64,000 nt of DNA from Algoriphagus sp. CAU 1675 (GCF_029222925.1 NZ_JARHUI010000002.1:310001-374000), one strand, 5' to 3'; counted from the first letter of the stretch, positions 18,554-28,890 are shown. The notes: generated by a model not told the origin, from the sequence alone. Made by a program: numbers and translations.

Positions 18554-20317
18554 ATGAAAAAGCACGAAAAATTGGGTGAGCTTTCAGCTACTGCAATATG
18601 TGGCAATGACATTAGCTCTTCCGTTTTATATGTTTCAGCATTAGCCATAGCCTTTGCCGGACAGTATGCCTGGATCACCTTGTTGATAGTTTCTTTTGTT
18701 CTATTCCTCTTTAGAAAAATCTATGGAGAGGTAGTCGGAGCCTTACCATTGAATGGTGGGGCTTACAATGCCCTGCTGAACACTACCAGTAAATCAACAG
18801 CTTCCCTCGCAGCAACTTTGACTCTACTTTCCTATATGGCCACAGCGGTTATATCGGCAAATGAAGGAATCCATTACCTTCACCATATTGTCCCATCCAT
18901 GCCCATTATCCCGGCTACGGTTCTACTTCTGTCCATTTTTGCTTTACTGGTAATTGGAGGAATATCCGAATCGGCCAAGGTCGCCATAGGAATTTTCCTG
19001 TTTCACCTTGGCTCATTAGTCATTCTCAGTGGCTTCATCATTTTCTACCTCTTCCAAAATGGTGTGGGAACCTTTTTTGATAACTGGAACCTTCCACTCC
19101 AGGATGGGGAAGGCATCAGCAAGGCCATCTTTTTAGGATTTGCTGCTTCCATGTTGGGGGTCTCTGGATTTGAAAGCTCGGCAAACTTTGTAGAGGAACA
19201 ACAAAGAGGGGTATTTCCAAAGACTCTTCGCAACATGTGGGCGATTGTCAGTGTGATCAATCCCCTAATGGCCGTTTTCGCTCTGGCTCTTTTTGCGATT
19301 CCTCTTCTTCAAAGTGATGAATTCCAAAACACCTTACTGACAGAAATGGCTCAGCATGTAGGAGGCCAAGGGGTGGCCGTTCTGATTGCCGTGGATGCAT
19401 TTTTAGTCTTGAGTGGTGCCGTTTTGACCTCCTTTGTAGGTGTAACCGGTTTACTTGAAAGAATGGCTCTGGACCGCATCATGCCCCCCTTCTTTCTTCA
19501 AAAGAACAAAAGAGGTAGTTCTTACCGCATCATTTTGATGTTTTTGATTCTCTCTGTTTCTGTTTTGCTGATAACTAAAGGGAATGTAAAACTTCTTGCA
19601 GGGGTATATACCATTTCCTTTTTATCGGTAATGGCCCTGTTTGGGATCGGCAACATTCTACTTAAAACCTACCGAAAAAAACTTCCAAGACCAGAAATCG
19701 CACCTTTTATGGGTGTTCTTTTGGCGATTGCAGCGGTACTCATTGCTTTGACCGGAAACATCCTTATGCCAGCCAAGGAAGGATTACCAAGTAACATTAC
19801 GGTGTTTTTGTATTACTTCATCCCTGCTACACTTTTTGTGGTGGTGATGCTCAACAGAACCTCCTTACTAAAGTTTGTCTTAAATACCATTGAGTATTTA
19901 TTTGGCCCAATCCGAAGATTTGTAGCCCGAATTGACCGAAACATTCACCGAACCATTGACCATATCAACAACCAGGAATTTGTCTTTTTTACCAAGGGGG
20001 ATGACATTGCCACACTCAATAAGGTAATGCTTTATGTTTCTAAAAATGAGCATACCAAAAAAATGAAAATCGCCACTGTTTTGGACAAAGGGCAAAAACT
20101 CCCGGAAAACTTAAAACAAGAAATTTCATTTCTAGATCGGGAATACCCCGAAATTTCCATAGAATTTGTGGAAATCAATGGGACATTTACCCCTGAACTC
20201 ATCCAAGAACTCTCAGAAAAGTGGAGCATCCCTGTCAATTTCATGTTTATCGGTTCGCCTGGAAATAAATTCCCATACCGAATTGAGGAACTAGGGGGTG
20301 TAAGACTAATCATATGA
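18554..20317 (+). CDS. APC-superfamily amino-acid/polyamine permease
   Basis: A 587-residue inner-membrane transporter with about 12 predicted helices up to residue 430. The first-helix motif is LGELSATAICGNDISSSVLYVSALA, and GGAYNALLN and VSGFESSANFVEEQ are APC features. A soluble C-terminal tail of roughly 130 residues (from FGPIRRFVARI) is longer than in most permeases and may be regulatory, with a universal-stress-like alpha/beta pattern. Substrate not predictable. Confidence 0.9.
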   Translation: MKKHEKLGELSATAICGNDISSSVLYVSALAIAFAGQYAWITLLIVSFVLFLFRKIYGEVVGALPLNGGAYNALLNTTSKSTASLAATLTLLSYMATAVISANEGIHYLHHIVPSMPIIPATVLLLSIFALLVIGGISESAKVAIGIFLFHLGSLVILSGFIIFYLFQNGVGTFFDNWNLPLQDGEGISKAIFLGFAASMLGVSGFESSANFVEEQQRGVFPKTLRNMWAIVSVINPLMAVFALALFAIPLLQSDEFQNTLLTEMAQHVGGQGVAVLIAVDAFLVLSGAVLTSFVGVTGLLERMALDRIMPPFFLQKNKRGSSYRIILMFLILSVSVLLITKGNVKLLAGVYTISFLSVMALFGIGNILLKTYRKKLPRPEIAPFMGVLLAIAAVLIALTGNILMPAKEGLPSNITVFLYYFIPATLFVVVMLNRTSLLKFVLNTIEYLFGPIRRFVARIDRNIHRTIDHINNQEFVFFTKGDDIATLNKVMLYVSKNEHTKKMKIATVLDKGQKLPENLKQEISFLDREYPEISIEFVEINGTFTPELIQELSEKWSIPVNFMFIGSPGNKFPYRIEELGGVRLII

Positions 20318-20561
20318 CGGGTCCTTACCACACCCTATTGATTCTAAATGAGATAATACAACAATCACCTACCTATTAAACAGTTACATCCTGGGGAAAA
20401 TCAATTCCAGTTATTTTTTACCAGAAAGAAGAGATAAACTTTCCATCCCAATTTTCTACCGCACCCGAAAAATCCATTTGTATTTAAGTTGGGATTTCCC
20501 CAGCATTGGCAAATTTATTTCCACTTGACCCTTTAAATCTATTTTCACCCCCCAAGAACCT

Positions 20562-23366
20562 ATGACTAAACCTTCTTTACTGGGAACTGCTTTAAGCTTT
20601 TCCCTACTTTTGGGCTTTTTTGCCTGTAAAAGCACCGATGATCCTACCGTCAAACCTGAGGACAACCGATTCACAAAAGTCGTCTTAACGGAAGGAATGG
20701 ACGAGCCCATGGAAATGACTTTTCTTCCCGGAAACCGGGTGCTTTTTGTAGAGCGAAAAGGCGGAGTAAAAATCCTGGATGAAAACACGAGAGAGGTAAC
20801 ACTTGTTGCCACCATTCCTGTCAATACCAAATACACCAATAAAGCCGGAGTTACCCGCGAGGCAGAAGAAGGCCTGATGGGCGTAATCGCTCACCCTGAC
20901 TACGCCAAAAACAACTGGATCTACATGTACTACGCAGATCCTACAGACACGAAACATGTGTTGGCCAGATGGGAACTCAGGGGGAATGAACTGATTGAAT
21001 CCTCCAAAAAAATTGTACTTGAAATCCCTACCCAAAGGGAAGAATGCTGCCACACGGGAGGCGGGATGGTTTTTGATGCCGAAGGTAATCTTTACCTGAC
21101 TGTTGGAAATAACACCGTAAATCCCCGTGTTGGGTCTTCCAACTTGGACGATAGACCTGGCTTCGAAAACAACGATGACCAGCGTGCTCCCGGAAACACC
21201 AATGACCTGAGAGGGAAAATCCTGAGAATCCATCCAGAAGATGACGGAACTTACACCATTCCAGAAGGAAACCTTTTCCCGGTAGGCACAGAAAAAACCA
21301 GACCTGAAATCTACACTATGGGGCACAGGAATCCCTGGAGACCAACCTTGGATAGCGAAACTGGATACCTCTACTGGGGTGAGGTAGGACCAGATGCCTC
21401 GGTCGATTCTATCTGGGGTCCAAAAGGCTATGATGAATTTAATCAGGCAAAAGGCCCCGGATTCTTTGGTTGGCCCTATTTCATCGGGGATAATTTTCCT
21501 TACAACAAGCACGACTTCGACGCGGGCACATATGGTGAGCCATTCGATGTCAACCACCCGGTAAATGAATCCAGAAACAACACTGGACTTAGAGAGTTGC
21601 CGACACCGGTAATACCTGCCATGATTTACTACCCATATGGAACATCTGAGGTTTTCCCTCAACTGGGTAGCTCAGGAAGAAGTGCGACCGGCGGCCCGGT
21701 ATTCAGAAAAGCAGATTTCAAAAAAGACGCTCCTTTTGTATTTCCTGCTTATTATGAAGGAAAATGGCTGATCGTAGACTTCATGAGAGGTTGGATTTTC
21801 GCAGTTTCCATGGATGAAAACGGGGATTATGCGGGAATGGAACGATTCATTCCCAATGAGACCTTTAGCTCAGCAATTGACATGGATTTTGGACCGGATG
21901 GTGCCTTATATATTTTGGAATATGGTTCTGCATGGTTCAGAGGAAATGCCAATTCACGTTTGATCAAAATCGAGTACAACTCAGGTAACCGAAAGCCAAA
22001 TGTGGCTGCATCCTCAGACAAAACTTCTGGAGCCATTCCTTTGACCGTTGCATTCAGTTCAGAAGGAACCAACGATTACGACGATTATGATCAGGGGAAA
22101 CTGGATTATTCTTGGGCAATTACTAATGGCTCAGGATTCAGCCAAACACTAACTGAAGCAAACCCAAGCTTTACTTTCAATGAAGCGGGAACCTATCAGG
22201 TAACCCTTACTGTCACAGATACAAAAGGTGAAACCAACAGTAGCAGCTTGGAAATCAATGCCGGAAATGAGCCTCCAAAAGTTACCATTGATTTGGGAGG
22301 AGTAAACAAATCCTTCTGGTTTGGAGAAAAAGAGCTGGCCTATTCCATCACTGTATCCGACCAGGAAGATGGAAGTACAGCCGATGGATCCATCAAACCG
22401 GAGGAAGTTGCCGTGACCTTTGATTATGTACCGGCAGGTTTTGATCCGATTGAAGTTGCTTCCAAGCAAAGCGGTGTGGAAAATGCAGCGATTCTGAATT
22501 TGGGTAAAAATCTAATCGAGGCAAGTGACTGTAAGTCCTGCCATCAATATGAAGAAAAGTCCATTGGACCAAGCTATCAGGCTGTAGCTGAGAAATATCC
22601 AAATTCAGAAGAAAACACCAAATACCTCATCGGTAAAATCATCAATGGGGGATCTGGTGTTTGGGGAGATCATGGTATGAGTGCGCACCCTTCCTTAAGT
22701 GAGGCTGACGCAAGACGAATGGTTGATTACATCCTTTCTATGAATGATGAGCAGGCCAATATCCCATCACTTCCTTTGAGTGGAACAGTCAACCCTGAGA
22801 TTCCCGAAGGAGAAAACGGTGAAGGAAGCTTCTTGTTGAGAGCAGCTTATTCCGATAAGGGTTCAGGAGCGATGGGTTCGCTCAATGGGATAGACTTTGT
22901 AGCATTGAAATCTCCTTTTATCAATCCACAAACCTCTGTAGAAAGAAAAGGGGTACAACTTCTAACCACTCCAAGTGTAAACTTTATGATGGTTGGTGAT
23001 AATTCCCAGTTTGCTCTGAAAGGCATAGATCTATCTGGGGTAGAGCAAATCGATGTTTTGAGTAGCATCACCCAGAGAAATGGAGCAATTGGTGGATCTG
23101 TAGAAATCCGCCTAGGTTCTCCTACAGGTGAGCTATTGGGCCAGTCCGAAAAAATCGGCAGAAAAGAAGGAGGAGGATTCCGACCACCACAAGGAGTAAG
23201 CATGATCGATTGGAGGAGACAAAATGCGAATCGCGCTGTGGTGAAGATCAAGCCGGCCTCAGGCCAACAGGATCTCTACTTTATCTTCAAAAATCCTGAG
23301 GCAACTAGTGATCAAATCCTGATGAGTATTTTGGAGATCGAGTTTAAAAATAAGGCCGAACAATAA
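20562..23366 (+). CDS. PQQ-type sugar dehydrogenase fused to PKD and cytochrome c domains
   Basis: A 934-residue lipoprotein (lipobox LGFFAC, Cys22). Domains in order: a soluble glucose/aldose dehydrogenase-type propeller (about 40-470; EMTFLPGNRVLFVERKGGV, REECCHTGGGMVFDAEGNLYLTVGNN, YTMGHRNPWRPTLDSETGYLYWGEVGPDA); a PKD domain (about 480-570; YSWAI...FNEAGTYQVTLTVTD); a cytochrome c domain with CKSCH (Cys657, Cys660, His661) and a likely Met ligand in DHGMSAHP; and a C-terminal beta-sandwich, possibly CBM6-like. This should oxidise a sugar and pass electrons to its own haem. It is followed by a terminator and a DUF1080 gene. Confidence 0.9.
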   Translation: MTKPSLLGTALSFSLLLGFFACKSTDDPTVKPEDNRFTKVVLTEGMDEPMEMTFLPGNRVLFVERKGGVKILDENTREVTLVATIPVNTKYTNKAGVTREAEEGLMGVIAHPDYAKNNWIYMYYADPTDTKHVLARWELRGNELIESSKKIVLEIPTQREECCHTGGGMVFDAEGNLYLTVGNNTVNPRVGSSNLDDRPGFENNDDQRAPGNTNDLRGKILRIHPEDDGTYTIPEGNLFPVGTEKTRPEIYTMGHRNPWRPTLDSETGYLYWGEVGPDASVDSIWGPKGYDEFNQAKGPGFFGWPYFIGDNFPYNKHDFDAGTYGEPFDVNHPVNESRNNTGLRELPTPVIPAMIYYPYGTSEVFPQLGSSGRSATGGPVFRKADFKKDAPFVFPAYYEGKWLIVDFMRGWIFAVSMDENGDYAGMERFIPNETFSSAIDMDFGPDGALYILEYGSAWFRGNANSRLIKIEYNSGNRKPNVAASSDKTSGAIPLTVAFSSEGTNDYDDYDQGKLDYSWAITNGSGFSQTLTEANPSFTFNEAGTYQVTLTVTDTKGETNSSSLEINAGNEPPKVTIDLGGVNKSFWFGEKELAYSITVSDQEDGSTADGSIKPEEVAVTFDYVPAGFDPIEVASKQSGVENAAILNLGKNLIEASDCKSCHQYEEKSIGPSYQAVAEKYPNSEENTKYLIGKIINGGSGVWGDHGMSAHPSLSEADARRMVDYILSMNDEQANIPSLPLSGTVNPEIPEGENGEGSFLLRAAYSDKGSGAMGSLNGIDFVALKSPFINPQTSVERKGVQLLTTPSVNFMMVGDNSQFALKGIDLSGVEQIDVLSSITQRNGAIGGSVEIRLGSPTGELLGQSEKIGRKEGGGFRPPQGVSMIDWRRQNANRAVVKIKPASGQQDLYFIFKNPEATSDQILMSILEIEFKNKAEQ

Positions 23367-23375
23367 ATTGAACCT

Positions 23376-23407
23376 GCCCCCGAACTCAAGTATTCGGGGG
23401 TTTTGTT
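23376..23407 (+). terminator. Intrinsic terminator
   Basis: The 8-bp stem CCCCCGAA/TTCGGGGG with an 8-base loop and T-rich tail begins 10 bases after the sugar dehydrogenase stop. Confidence 0.8.
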
Positions 23408-23496
23408 TATCCCAATTCACCCTATTTTGTAAATTGACACCTGACTAAAATAATCTGCCGATTACCCAATTTTCAATATCAATCAACCCAGAAAAA

Positions 23497-24249
23497 ATGA
23501 ATCGATTTACTTTAAACACCCTCTATTTAAGTCTAATTTCCCTCTTGATAGTTTCCTGTCAATCCAAGAACAAGGAGGAAAACAGCTCTGAACCCGAAGC
23601 AATTCAAGACAATCAATTGTCTGATTCCGAAAAAGGAGAAGGCTGGAAACTCTTGTTTGACGGAACCACATTGGAAGGATGGCATGTGTATAACCAAGGT
23701 GAGGCCCCTTCTGCTTGGGAGGTATTCAATGGGGAATTAAGATGCAATCCCGAAAGGACTTCCGACCCGGCAGATTTACTCACCGACAATCAATATGAAA
23801 ACTTTGATTTCAGATTTGAATGGAAGATTGAGGAAGAAGGAAACAGCGGTGTGTTTATTAATGTGATTGAAAAGCCGGAAATCATGTTTGCATGGAATAC
23901 CGGTCCAGAATATCAATTATTATCAAATTCACATTTTGAGGTAGACGTCCCTGTTAAAAAATCAGGATGCCTTTATGGATTCTATGGACAAAAAAATCCT
24001 GCAGAAACCAAATCTTCAGAGGAATGGAACCAATCCAGGATTCTTCAAGTAGACGGTAAAACCCAATTTTACCTAAATGGGGTCCTGACTGTTGAAGTAG
24101 ATTTTAATTCTCAGGCTTGGTCGGACACAGTTGCCAATTCCAATTTCAGCAAATACCCTGATTTTGGCAAATCAACGAAAGGACATATCGCCTTACAGGA
24201 TTGGGCAAAAGGGATTTCATTTAAAAATTTGAAAATAAAGGAACTATAA
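23497..24249 (+). CDS. DUF1080 (3-keto-disaccharide hydrolase-type) lipoprotein
   Basis: A 250-residue lipoprotein (lipobox LLIVSC, Cys21) with a single concanavalin-like DUF1080 domain: GWKLLFDGTTLEGWHVY, FDFRFEWKIEEEGNSGVFI, GPEYQLLSN and GHIALQDWAKGISFKNLKIKEL. Recent work on the family describes hydrolysis of 3-keto-glycosides; whether this member does so is inferred. Its position after a secreted sugar dehydrogenase fits an oxidise-then-cleave scheme. Separated from that gene by a terminator, so independently transcribed. Confidence 0.9.
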   Translation: MNRFTLNTLYLSLISLLIVSCQSKNKEENSSEPEAIQDNQLSDSEKGEGWKLLFDGTTLEGWHVYNQGEAPSAWEVFNGELRCNPERTSDPADLLTDNQYENFDFRFEWKIEEEGNSGVFINVIEKPEIMFAWNTGPEYQLLSNSHFEVDVPVKKSGCLYGFYGQKNPAETKSSEEWNQSRILQVDGKTQFYLNGVLTVEVDFNSQAWSDTVANSNFSKYPDFGKSTKGHIALQDWAKGISFKNLKIKEL

Positions 24250-24270
24250 AATCATTCTTCCCTCCTATTT

Positions 24271-24307
24271 AAAAAGGGCATCCAGATTTGGATGCCCTTT
24301 CTTTTTT
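24271..24307 (+). terminator. Intrinsic terminator
   Basis: The stem AAAGGGCATCCA / GGATGCCCTTT with a short loop and T-rich tail lies 22 bases after the DUF1080 stop. Confidence 0.85.
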
Positions 24308-24530
24308 AGAGGTTGATGTACTGTTAATTCAAACTTGGAGAGAAAAAATCGAAAAATCCACCCCACCCTTGTTAATAAAACCGTAAAATTTCGACCTAAC
24401 CAAATTTCCTCCTGCACATTACCCGTTTTCAGGATAGAAACTTCCACTAAAAACCTTATATTTTTCTGCGAATATCAATAAACCCCAACCCGATTACCCA
24501 TCGGACAAAACCAAAATCTCACCTTCGCCT

Positions 24531-27020
24531 ATGGCAGCAGGCCAACCGAATCAGATCAAGCGGAAATATGTTTTTAGACCCAGCCTGACTTTTGGCTTAC
24601 TTCTGACAACCCAGTCCCTGCTTTTCGCCCAAAGCCTAGGTAATGAAACTTCTTCATTCTGGTTATGGGACTTATTGGGCAGGCTTCATCCCATGGCCGT
24701 GCATTTCCCAATTGGCTTATTGATTTTTGCAGCATTTTTGGAATTCCACACGCTTCGAAACTTCAATCACCCGCTTCGCCATGGCATCCGATTGCTCACA
24801 CTCTTTGGTGGATTGGCAGCAATTCTATCAGCAGGTTTCGGGGTCTTATTAGCTTGGACCGAAGACATGGGAGGAGAAACCCTCGATCTGCATAGGTCTT
24901 TAGGATTTATCTCGGCAGCCCTGGGAATTGCCTTGCTTTTCTCTCTTCGAAAAGTTTCTGGACCCAACCCGAAACCCATTTCCATTAAACTATTTAGGAG
25001 TTTGTTACTGATTTCCGGTTTGGGAGTAGGTCTGGCCGGGCATTATGGAGCCTCCCTTACTCACGGAGAGAATTATTTATCAGAAACCCTACCCTGGAAT
25101 CAGGAAACTGAAGCCCCGGAATCCTTAACGGTCAATTTAGCGTCTTTTTCCGCTTCCTTAAGTCCTGAACAAGAATTCCAACTCGCTACCAATGTCCGCT
25201 CTGTTTTTGCACACAATTGCTACAAATGTCACTCAGGAGCAAAAATTGAAGGGGATTTGCGACTGGACGAAAAAGAATTTGTCTTCGCAGGTGGAGAAAA
25301 CGGCCCCATAATTTTCCCTGGAGATCCATCCAAAAGTGAGCTGATCCGAAGAATTTCACTTTCCAAAAACCATCGGGATGTCATGCCTTCCAAAGGGAAA
25401 TTATTGAGAAATGAGGAAATAGAACTCTTGAAACTCTGGGTGGAAAAAGGCGCTCCCTGGCCGGATGGAGTCAATCAGCAATCCGTGTACAGAGTCGCTG
25501 AATTAGCTCCAAGAAACCCTGCCCTTCCTTTATCCCAATCTGGACTGGAAAACCCAATAGACCTTTGGGTTGACAACTATTTCCAGAAAGAAGGATTGGA
25601 TTGGTCGGCACCTGTTGATGACCGGGTTTTTATGAGGAGGGTCTACTTGGACATCATTGGCTTTCTGCCCAAACCGGAGGAACTTGAAGCCTTCCAACTG
25701 GATGAAAATCCAAACAAGCGGAAGAACATAATCGAAAATCTGCTTCAACGACAAGATGATTTTGCCCAACACTGGCTAACATTTTGGAACGATGCTTTGA
25801 GAAATGATTACACGGGAACGGGGTACATTACCAACGGCCGCTTTGCAATTACAGACTGGCTGTACCAATCCATCCGGGAAAATAAACCCTATGACCAGTT
25901 TGTCAAGGAGCTCCTGAACCCCAATGAAAAATCAAAAGGATTTATCGAGGGAATCCGCTGGAGAGGAACTGTCAATGCCAGCCAAAGGACCGAAATGCAG
26001 GCAGCGCAAAATGTAGGACAGGTTATTCTCGGACTCAACCTAAAGTGTGCCTCCTGCCATGACAGCTTTATCAGCGATTGGAAACTGGAAGAAGCCTATG
26101 CCTTTGCCAATATTTTTGCGGACTCCACGCTGGAGATCAGTCGCTGCGAACAACCAACCGGCCAAATGGCAAAGACCAAGATTCTCTGGGAGGAACTGGG
26201 AGAAATAGACAGTGCCGCCTCCAAAGCCGAAAAGCTTCAGCAACTGGCAGAAAAACTCGTTCAACCAGCCAATGGAAGATTGTACCGGACCCTAGTCAAC
26301 AGAATCTGGAAGCAATTGATGGGAAGAGGGATTGTAGAACCGGTAGATGAAATGGACAATCTCCCCTGGAGTCAGGACTTATTGGACTGGTTGGCTGTGG
26401 ACTTTGTAGAAAATGGCTACGACCTCAAGCGCCTGATTTTTCAGATTACCACCTCGAGGATTTACCAAAGCCAATCCATAGGATTGAAATCTCAGGAATT
26501 GTTGACTGCTGAGGATTTTCAATTCCAGGGGATCGTTAGAAGAAGGATCACCGCAGAGCAGTTTTCCGATGCAGTCAGTGCCCTTGTCCACCCTCTTTTT
26601 GAGGAAAAAGAACAAAAATTCAAACCCAACCAATTGCTTACAGAACAGCTCCCTAGCTCTGGCTTTATTAGGGCCTCCTTGGTTGCCAACAATCCTTTCC
26701 TTACAGCACTTGGACGCCCCAACCGCGAGATCGTCTCAACTAGCAGGGATTCACAGGCAAGTTTGCTCCAGGCATTGGAGCTCAGTAACGGGGAAAGATT
26801 AAGCATTGCCCTGCAAAAAGGTGCCAAAACATGGGCATTCCAGTACGAATCCCCAAGTCAATTAACTGAGGAAATCTTCAAGAGGGCACTCTTGAGGAAT
26901 CCTTCCGAAAAAGAAATGGAAGTGGCTCTGCAGACATTTGGAGAGAGAGCGGACCCTCCAGAAATTCAGGACTTACTGTGGGCAATCCTTCTCCTTCCAG
27001 AATTTCAAATGATTTACTGA
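24531..27020 (+). CDS. DUF2231-PSCyt1-PSCyt2-PSD1 (DUF1549/DUF1553) protein
   Basis: An 829-residue membrane-anchored protein. The N-terminal 170 residues hold several membrane helices of DUF2231 type (HPMAVHFPIGLLIFAAFLE). Then a planctomycete-type cytochrome domain with CYKCH (Cys230-His234) and DVMPSKGKLLRNEEI; then DUF1549 (DRVFMRRVYLDIIGFLPKPEE) with a second haem-like motif CASCH (Cys506-His510); then DUF1553/PSD1 (RTLVNRIWKQLMGRGIVEPVDEMD). Such proteins pair with DUF1501 proteins, as here 9 bases downstream. Biochemical role unproven; electron transfer linked to periplasmic or surface degradation is the usual inference. Confidence 0.9.
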   Translation: MAAGQPNQIKRKYVFRPSLTFGLLLTTQSLLFAQSLGNETSSFWLWDLLGRLHPMAVHFPIGLLIFAAFLEFHTLRNFNHPLRHGIRLLTLFGGLAAILSAGFGVLLAWTEDMGGETLDLHRSLGFISAALGIALLFSLRKVSGPNPKPISIKLFRSLLLISGLGVGLAGHYGASLTHGENYLSETLPWNQETEAPESLTVNLASFSASLSPEQEFQLATNVRSVFAHNCYKCHSGAKIEGDLRLDEKEFVFAGGENGPIIFPGDPSKSELIRRISLSKNHRDVMPSKGKLLRNEEIELLKLWVEKGAPWPDGVNQQSVYRVAELAPRNPALPLSQSGLENPIDLWVDNYFQKEGLDWSAPVDDRVFMRRVYLDIIGFLPKPEELEAFQLDENPNKRKNIIENLLQRQDDFAQHWLTFWNDALRNDYTGTGYITNGRFAITDWLYQSIRENKPYDQFVKELLNPNEKSKGFIEGIRWRGTVNASQRTEMQAAQNVGQVILGLNLKCASCHDSFISDWKLEEAYAFANIFADSTLEISRCEQPTGQMAKTKILWEELGEIDSAASKAEKLQQLAEKLVQPANGRLYRTLVNRIWKQLMGRGIVEPVDEMDNLPWSQDLLDWLAVDFVENGYDLKRLIFQITTSRIYQSQSIGLKSQELLTAEDFQFQGIVRRRITAEQFSDAVSALVHPLFEEKEQKFKPNQLLTEQLPSSGFIRASLVANNPFLTALGRPNREIVSTSRDSQASLLQALELSNGERLSIALQKGAKTWAFQYESPSQLTEEIFKRALLRNPSEKEMEVALQTFGERADPPEIQDLLWAILLLPEFQMIY

Positions 27021-27029
27021 TTTAATGCT

Positions 27030-28460
27030 ATGCTGCTAAAAACAACAATAAATCGCCGGGATTTCATAAAAAGAACCAGCGCAGCTGCAATCTCCACCAT
27101 GGGATTGGGGGCGCCATTGGCCGGTTTACTATCTTCCTGCGGTTCCGGTACGCTTCCCTCCACAGCCGATTCAGTAATCCTCCTGTTTATGGCCGGCGGC
27201 ATGGCACATACCGAAACCTTTGACCCAAAAAAATTCACACCTTTCCGAAAAGGAATGGAGGCAAAAGAAGTGCTCAGCACATTTCCTTCTATTCCCACCA
27301 AACTGGATGGCATTCACTTTTCTGAAGGACTGGAAAACATAGCTTCAGTTATGGACAAAGGCACTTTGATCAGATCCTACATTGCAGCTGACCTTGGGCA
27401 TATTTTACACACCAGACATCAATATCATTTCCATACCTGCTACGAACCCCCTCAATCCGTCATGGTTCCCCACCTTGGAAGTTGGATCGCAAAGGAAAAA
27501 GGAGCTCTTAATCCGGTAATCCCCCCTTTTATCAATATAGGACAGCGGTTCACAGTAGGAGAAGGAGAAGAGTTAAAGGCTTTTCATAGTGCGGGTTTTC
27601 TGGGATCTGAATATGGACCCTTCCTCATCCCAGACCCATCAGCAGGACTGGACGCTGTAAGACCTCCAATTGGGATGGATTCCAAACGATTTGAATCCCG
27701 AAACCAATTATACAAGGATTTGATTTCCGCAGGCCCCATGGGGGAATTCGGTTCGGATTATCAGAAAGAATCCCTGAGCAGGTCTATGGAACAAGCCTAT
27801 ATGCTCCTCAATTCTCCGGAAGCCAAGGCCTTTGATTTGAGTCAGGAACCGAAGGAGAGCTATGACAAATACAATACAGGAAAATTTGGTCTGGGTTGCT
27901 TACTTGCCAAGCGTCTGATCGAGCAAGGTGCCCGATACATTACTGTGACTACGGAGTACGAACCTTTTTTTGGCTGGGATACCCATGACAATGGACACAC
28001 CCGCCTCAAGGACATGAAAAAACTCATTGACTCTCCTATCGCCCAACTGATCAAGGACCTGGATCAAAGCGGAAGGCTGGAACGAACTCTGGTCATTGTA
28101 GCCAGCGAATTCAGCAGGGACATGCTGACTGAAGGCAGACCTGACCTGAAAGTAAAAGATCAAGTCGAAGTACCGGACATCATCGAGGATATGAAAAATT
28201 ACGGAATGCATAGGCATTTCACAGACGGATGTTCAGTACTGATGTTTGGAGGAGGGATCCGGCGTGGACATGTATTTGGAAAAACAGCAGATGAACGTCC
28301 CTGCAAAACCATTGAAAATCCTATAAAAATCGACAGCATCCACCAGACCATCTACCATGCCCTGGGAATTCCAGCTGATCTCAAGTATGAAATAGAAAAG
28401 CGTCCTTTTTATACCACCCCGGATGGACATGGACGTGTGGAGCACGGACTTTTAGCCTAG
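27030..28460 (+). CDS. DUF1501 family protein (sulfatase/alkaline-phosphatase-like fold), Tat signal
   Basis: A 476-residue protein with a twin-arginine signal (NRRDFIKRTSAAAIS, residues 6-20) and a possible lipobox-like LLSSC. The DUF1501 body shows SVILLFMAGGMAHTETFDPK, HTRHQYHFHTCYEPPQSVMVPHLGSWIA, FGWDTHDNGHTRLKDM and a C-terminal RGHVFGKT. It is the obligate genomic partner of PSD1/DUF1553 proteins and is almost certainly co-transcribed with the gene 9 bases upstream. The function of the pair is unknown. Confidence 0.9.
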   Translation: MLLKTTINRRDFIKRTSAAAISTMGLGAPLAGLLSSCGSGTLPSTADSVILLFMAGGMAHTETFDPKKFTPFRKGMEAKEVLSTFPSIPTKLDGIHFSEGLENIASVMDKGTLIRSYIAADLGHILHTRHQYHFHTCYEPPQSVMVPHLGSWIAKEKGALNPVIPPFINIGQRFTVGEGEELKAFHSAGFLGSEYGPFLIPDPSAGLDAVRPPIGMDSKRFESRNQLYKDLISAGPMGEFGSDYQKESLSRSMEQAYMLLNSPEAKAFDLSQEPKESYDKYNTGKFGLGCLLAKRLIEQGARYITVTTEYEPFFGWDTHDNGHTRLKDMKKLIDSPIAQLIKDLDQSGRLERTLVIVASEFSRDMLTEGRPDLKVKDQVEVPDIIEDMKNYGMHRHFTDGCSVLMFGGGIRRGHVFGKTADERPCKTIENPIKIDSIHQTIYHALGIPADLKYEIEKRPFYTTPDGHGRVEHGLLA

Positions 28461-28890
28461 AAATCAAAAGAAAAGAAGAGGATTTTCAAGCTTATTGAAA
28501 TCTTAAGCAGATTTTAAGAATTTTCTAAAACCCCCAAAAAGGCACTTTTCGTATAAGTTTTTAGAAAATCAAAGCTCATGTTTCCCTACAATTTAAAAAA
28601 GGGGATATCTTGTTATTTAAATTTTTTATTAAAGTATGTTTTTTTGAATGCTTTATTTTAAATAACATTAAAAATACAATGTAACCTTATTCGTATTTTT
28701 TTACGTTAACTCAAACAAAAACAGGTTCTTTAAAATAAGTTTTAAAAATTGGCGCGATTTTCGTTTTAGTATGCATGCAGCCTTTTTAGAAAAACCTGCA
28801 TCTCTTAATAGAGAAGGGTTCGACAAAAGGAGGCAAAATGAAAACCAACCAACCACAAAAAATGAATATCCACTTCTAAACCACAAAACT
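28461..28890. other. Long AT-rich intergenic region
   Basis: 430 bases without a credible gene. Contains a perfect 10-bp inverted repeat, GTTATTTAAA at 28612-28621 and TTTAAATAAC at 28657-28666, with a 35-base spacer; it could be an operator or a weak hairpin. An upstream in-frame start at 28771 exists for the next gene but is not preferred. No clear TAnnTTTG box recognised. Confidence 0.5.

Noticed and set aside
20685-21662. A 325-codon open frame on the minus strand
   Set aside because: It lies opposite the sugar dehydrogenase gene, has no domain or signal, and its codons mirror the conserved plus-strand protein; a shadow frame.
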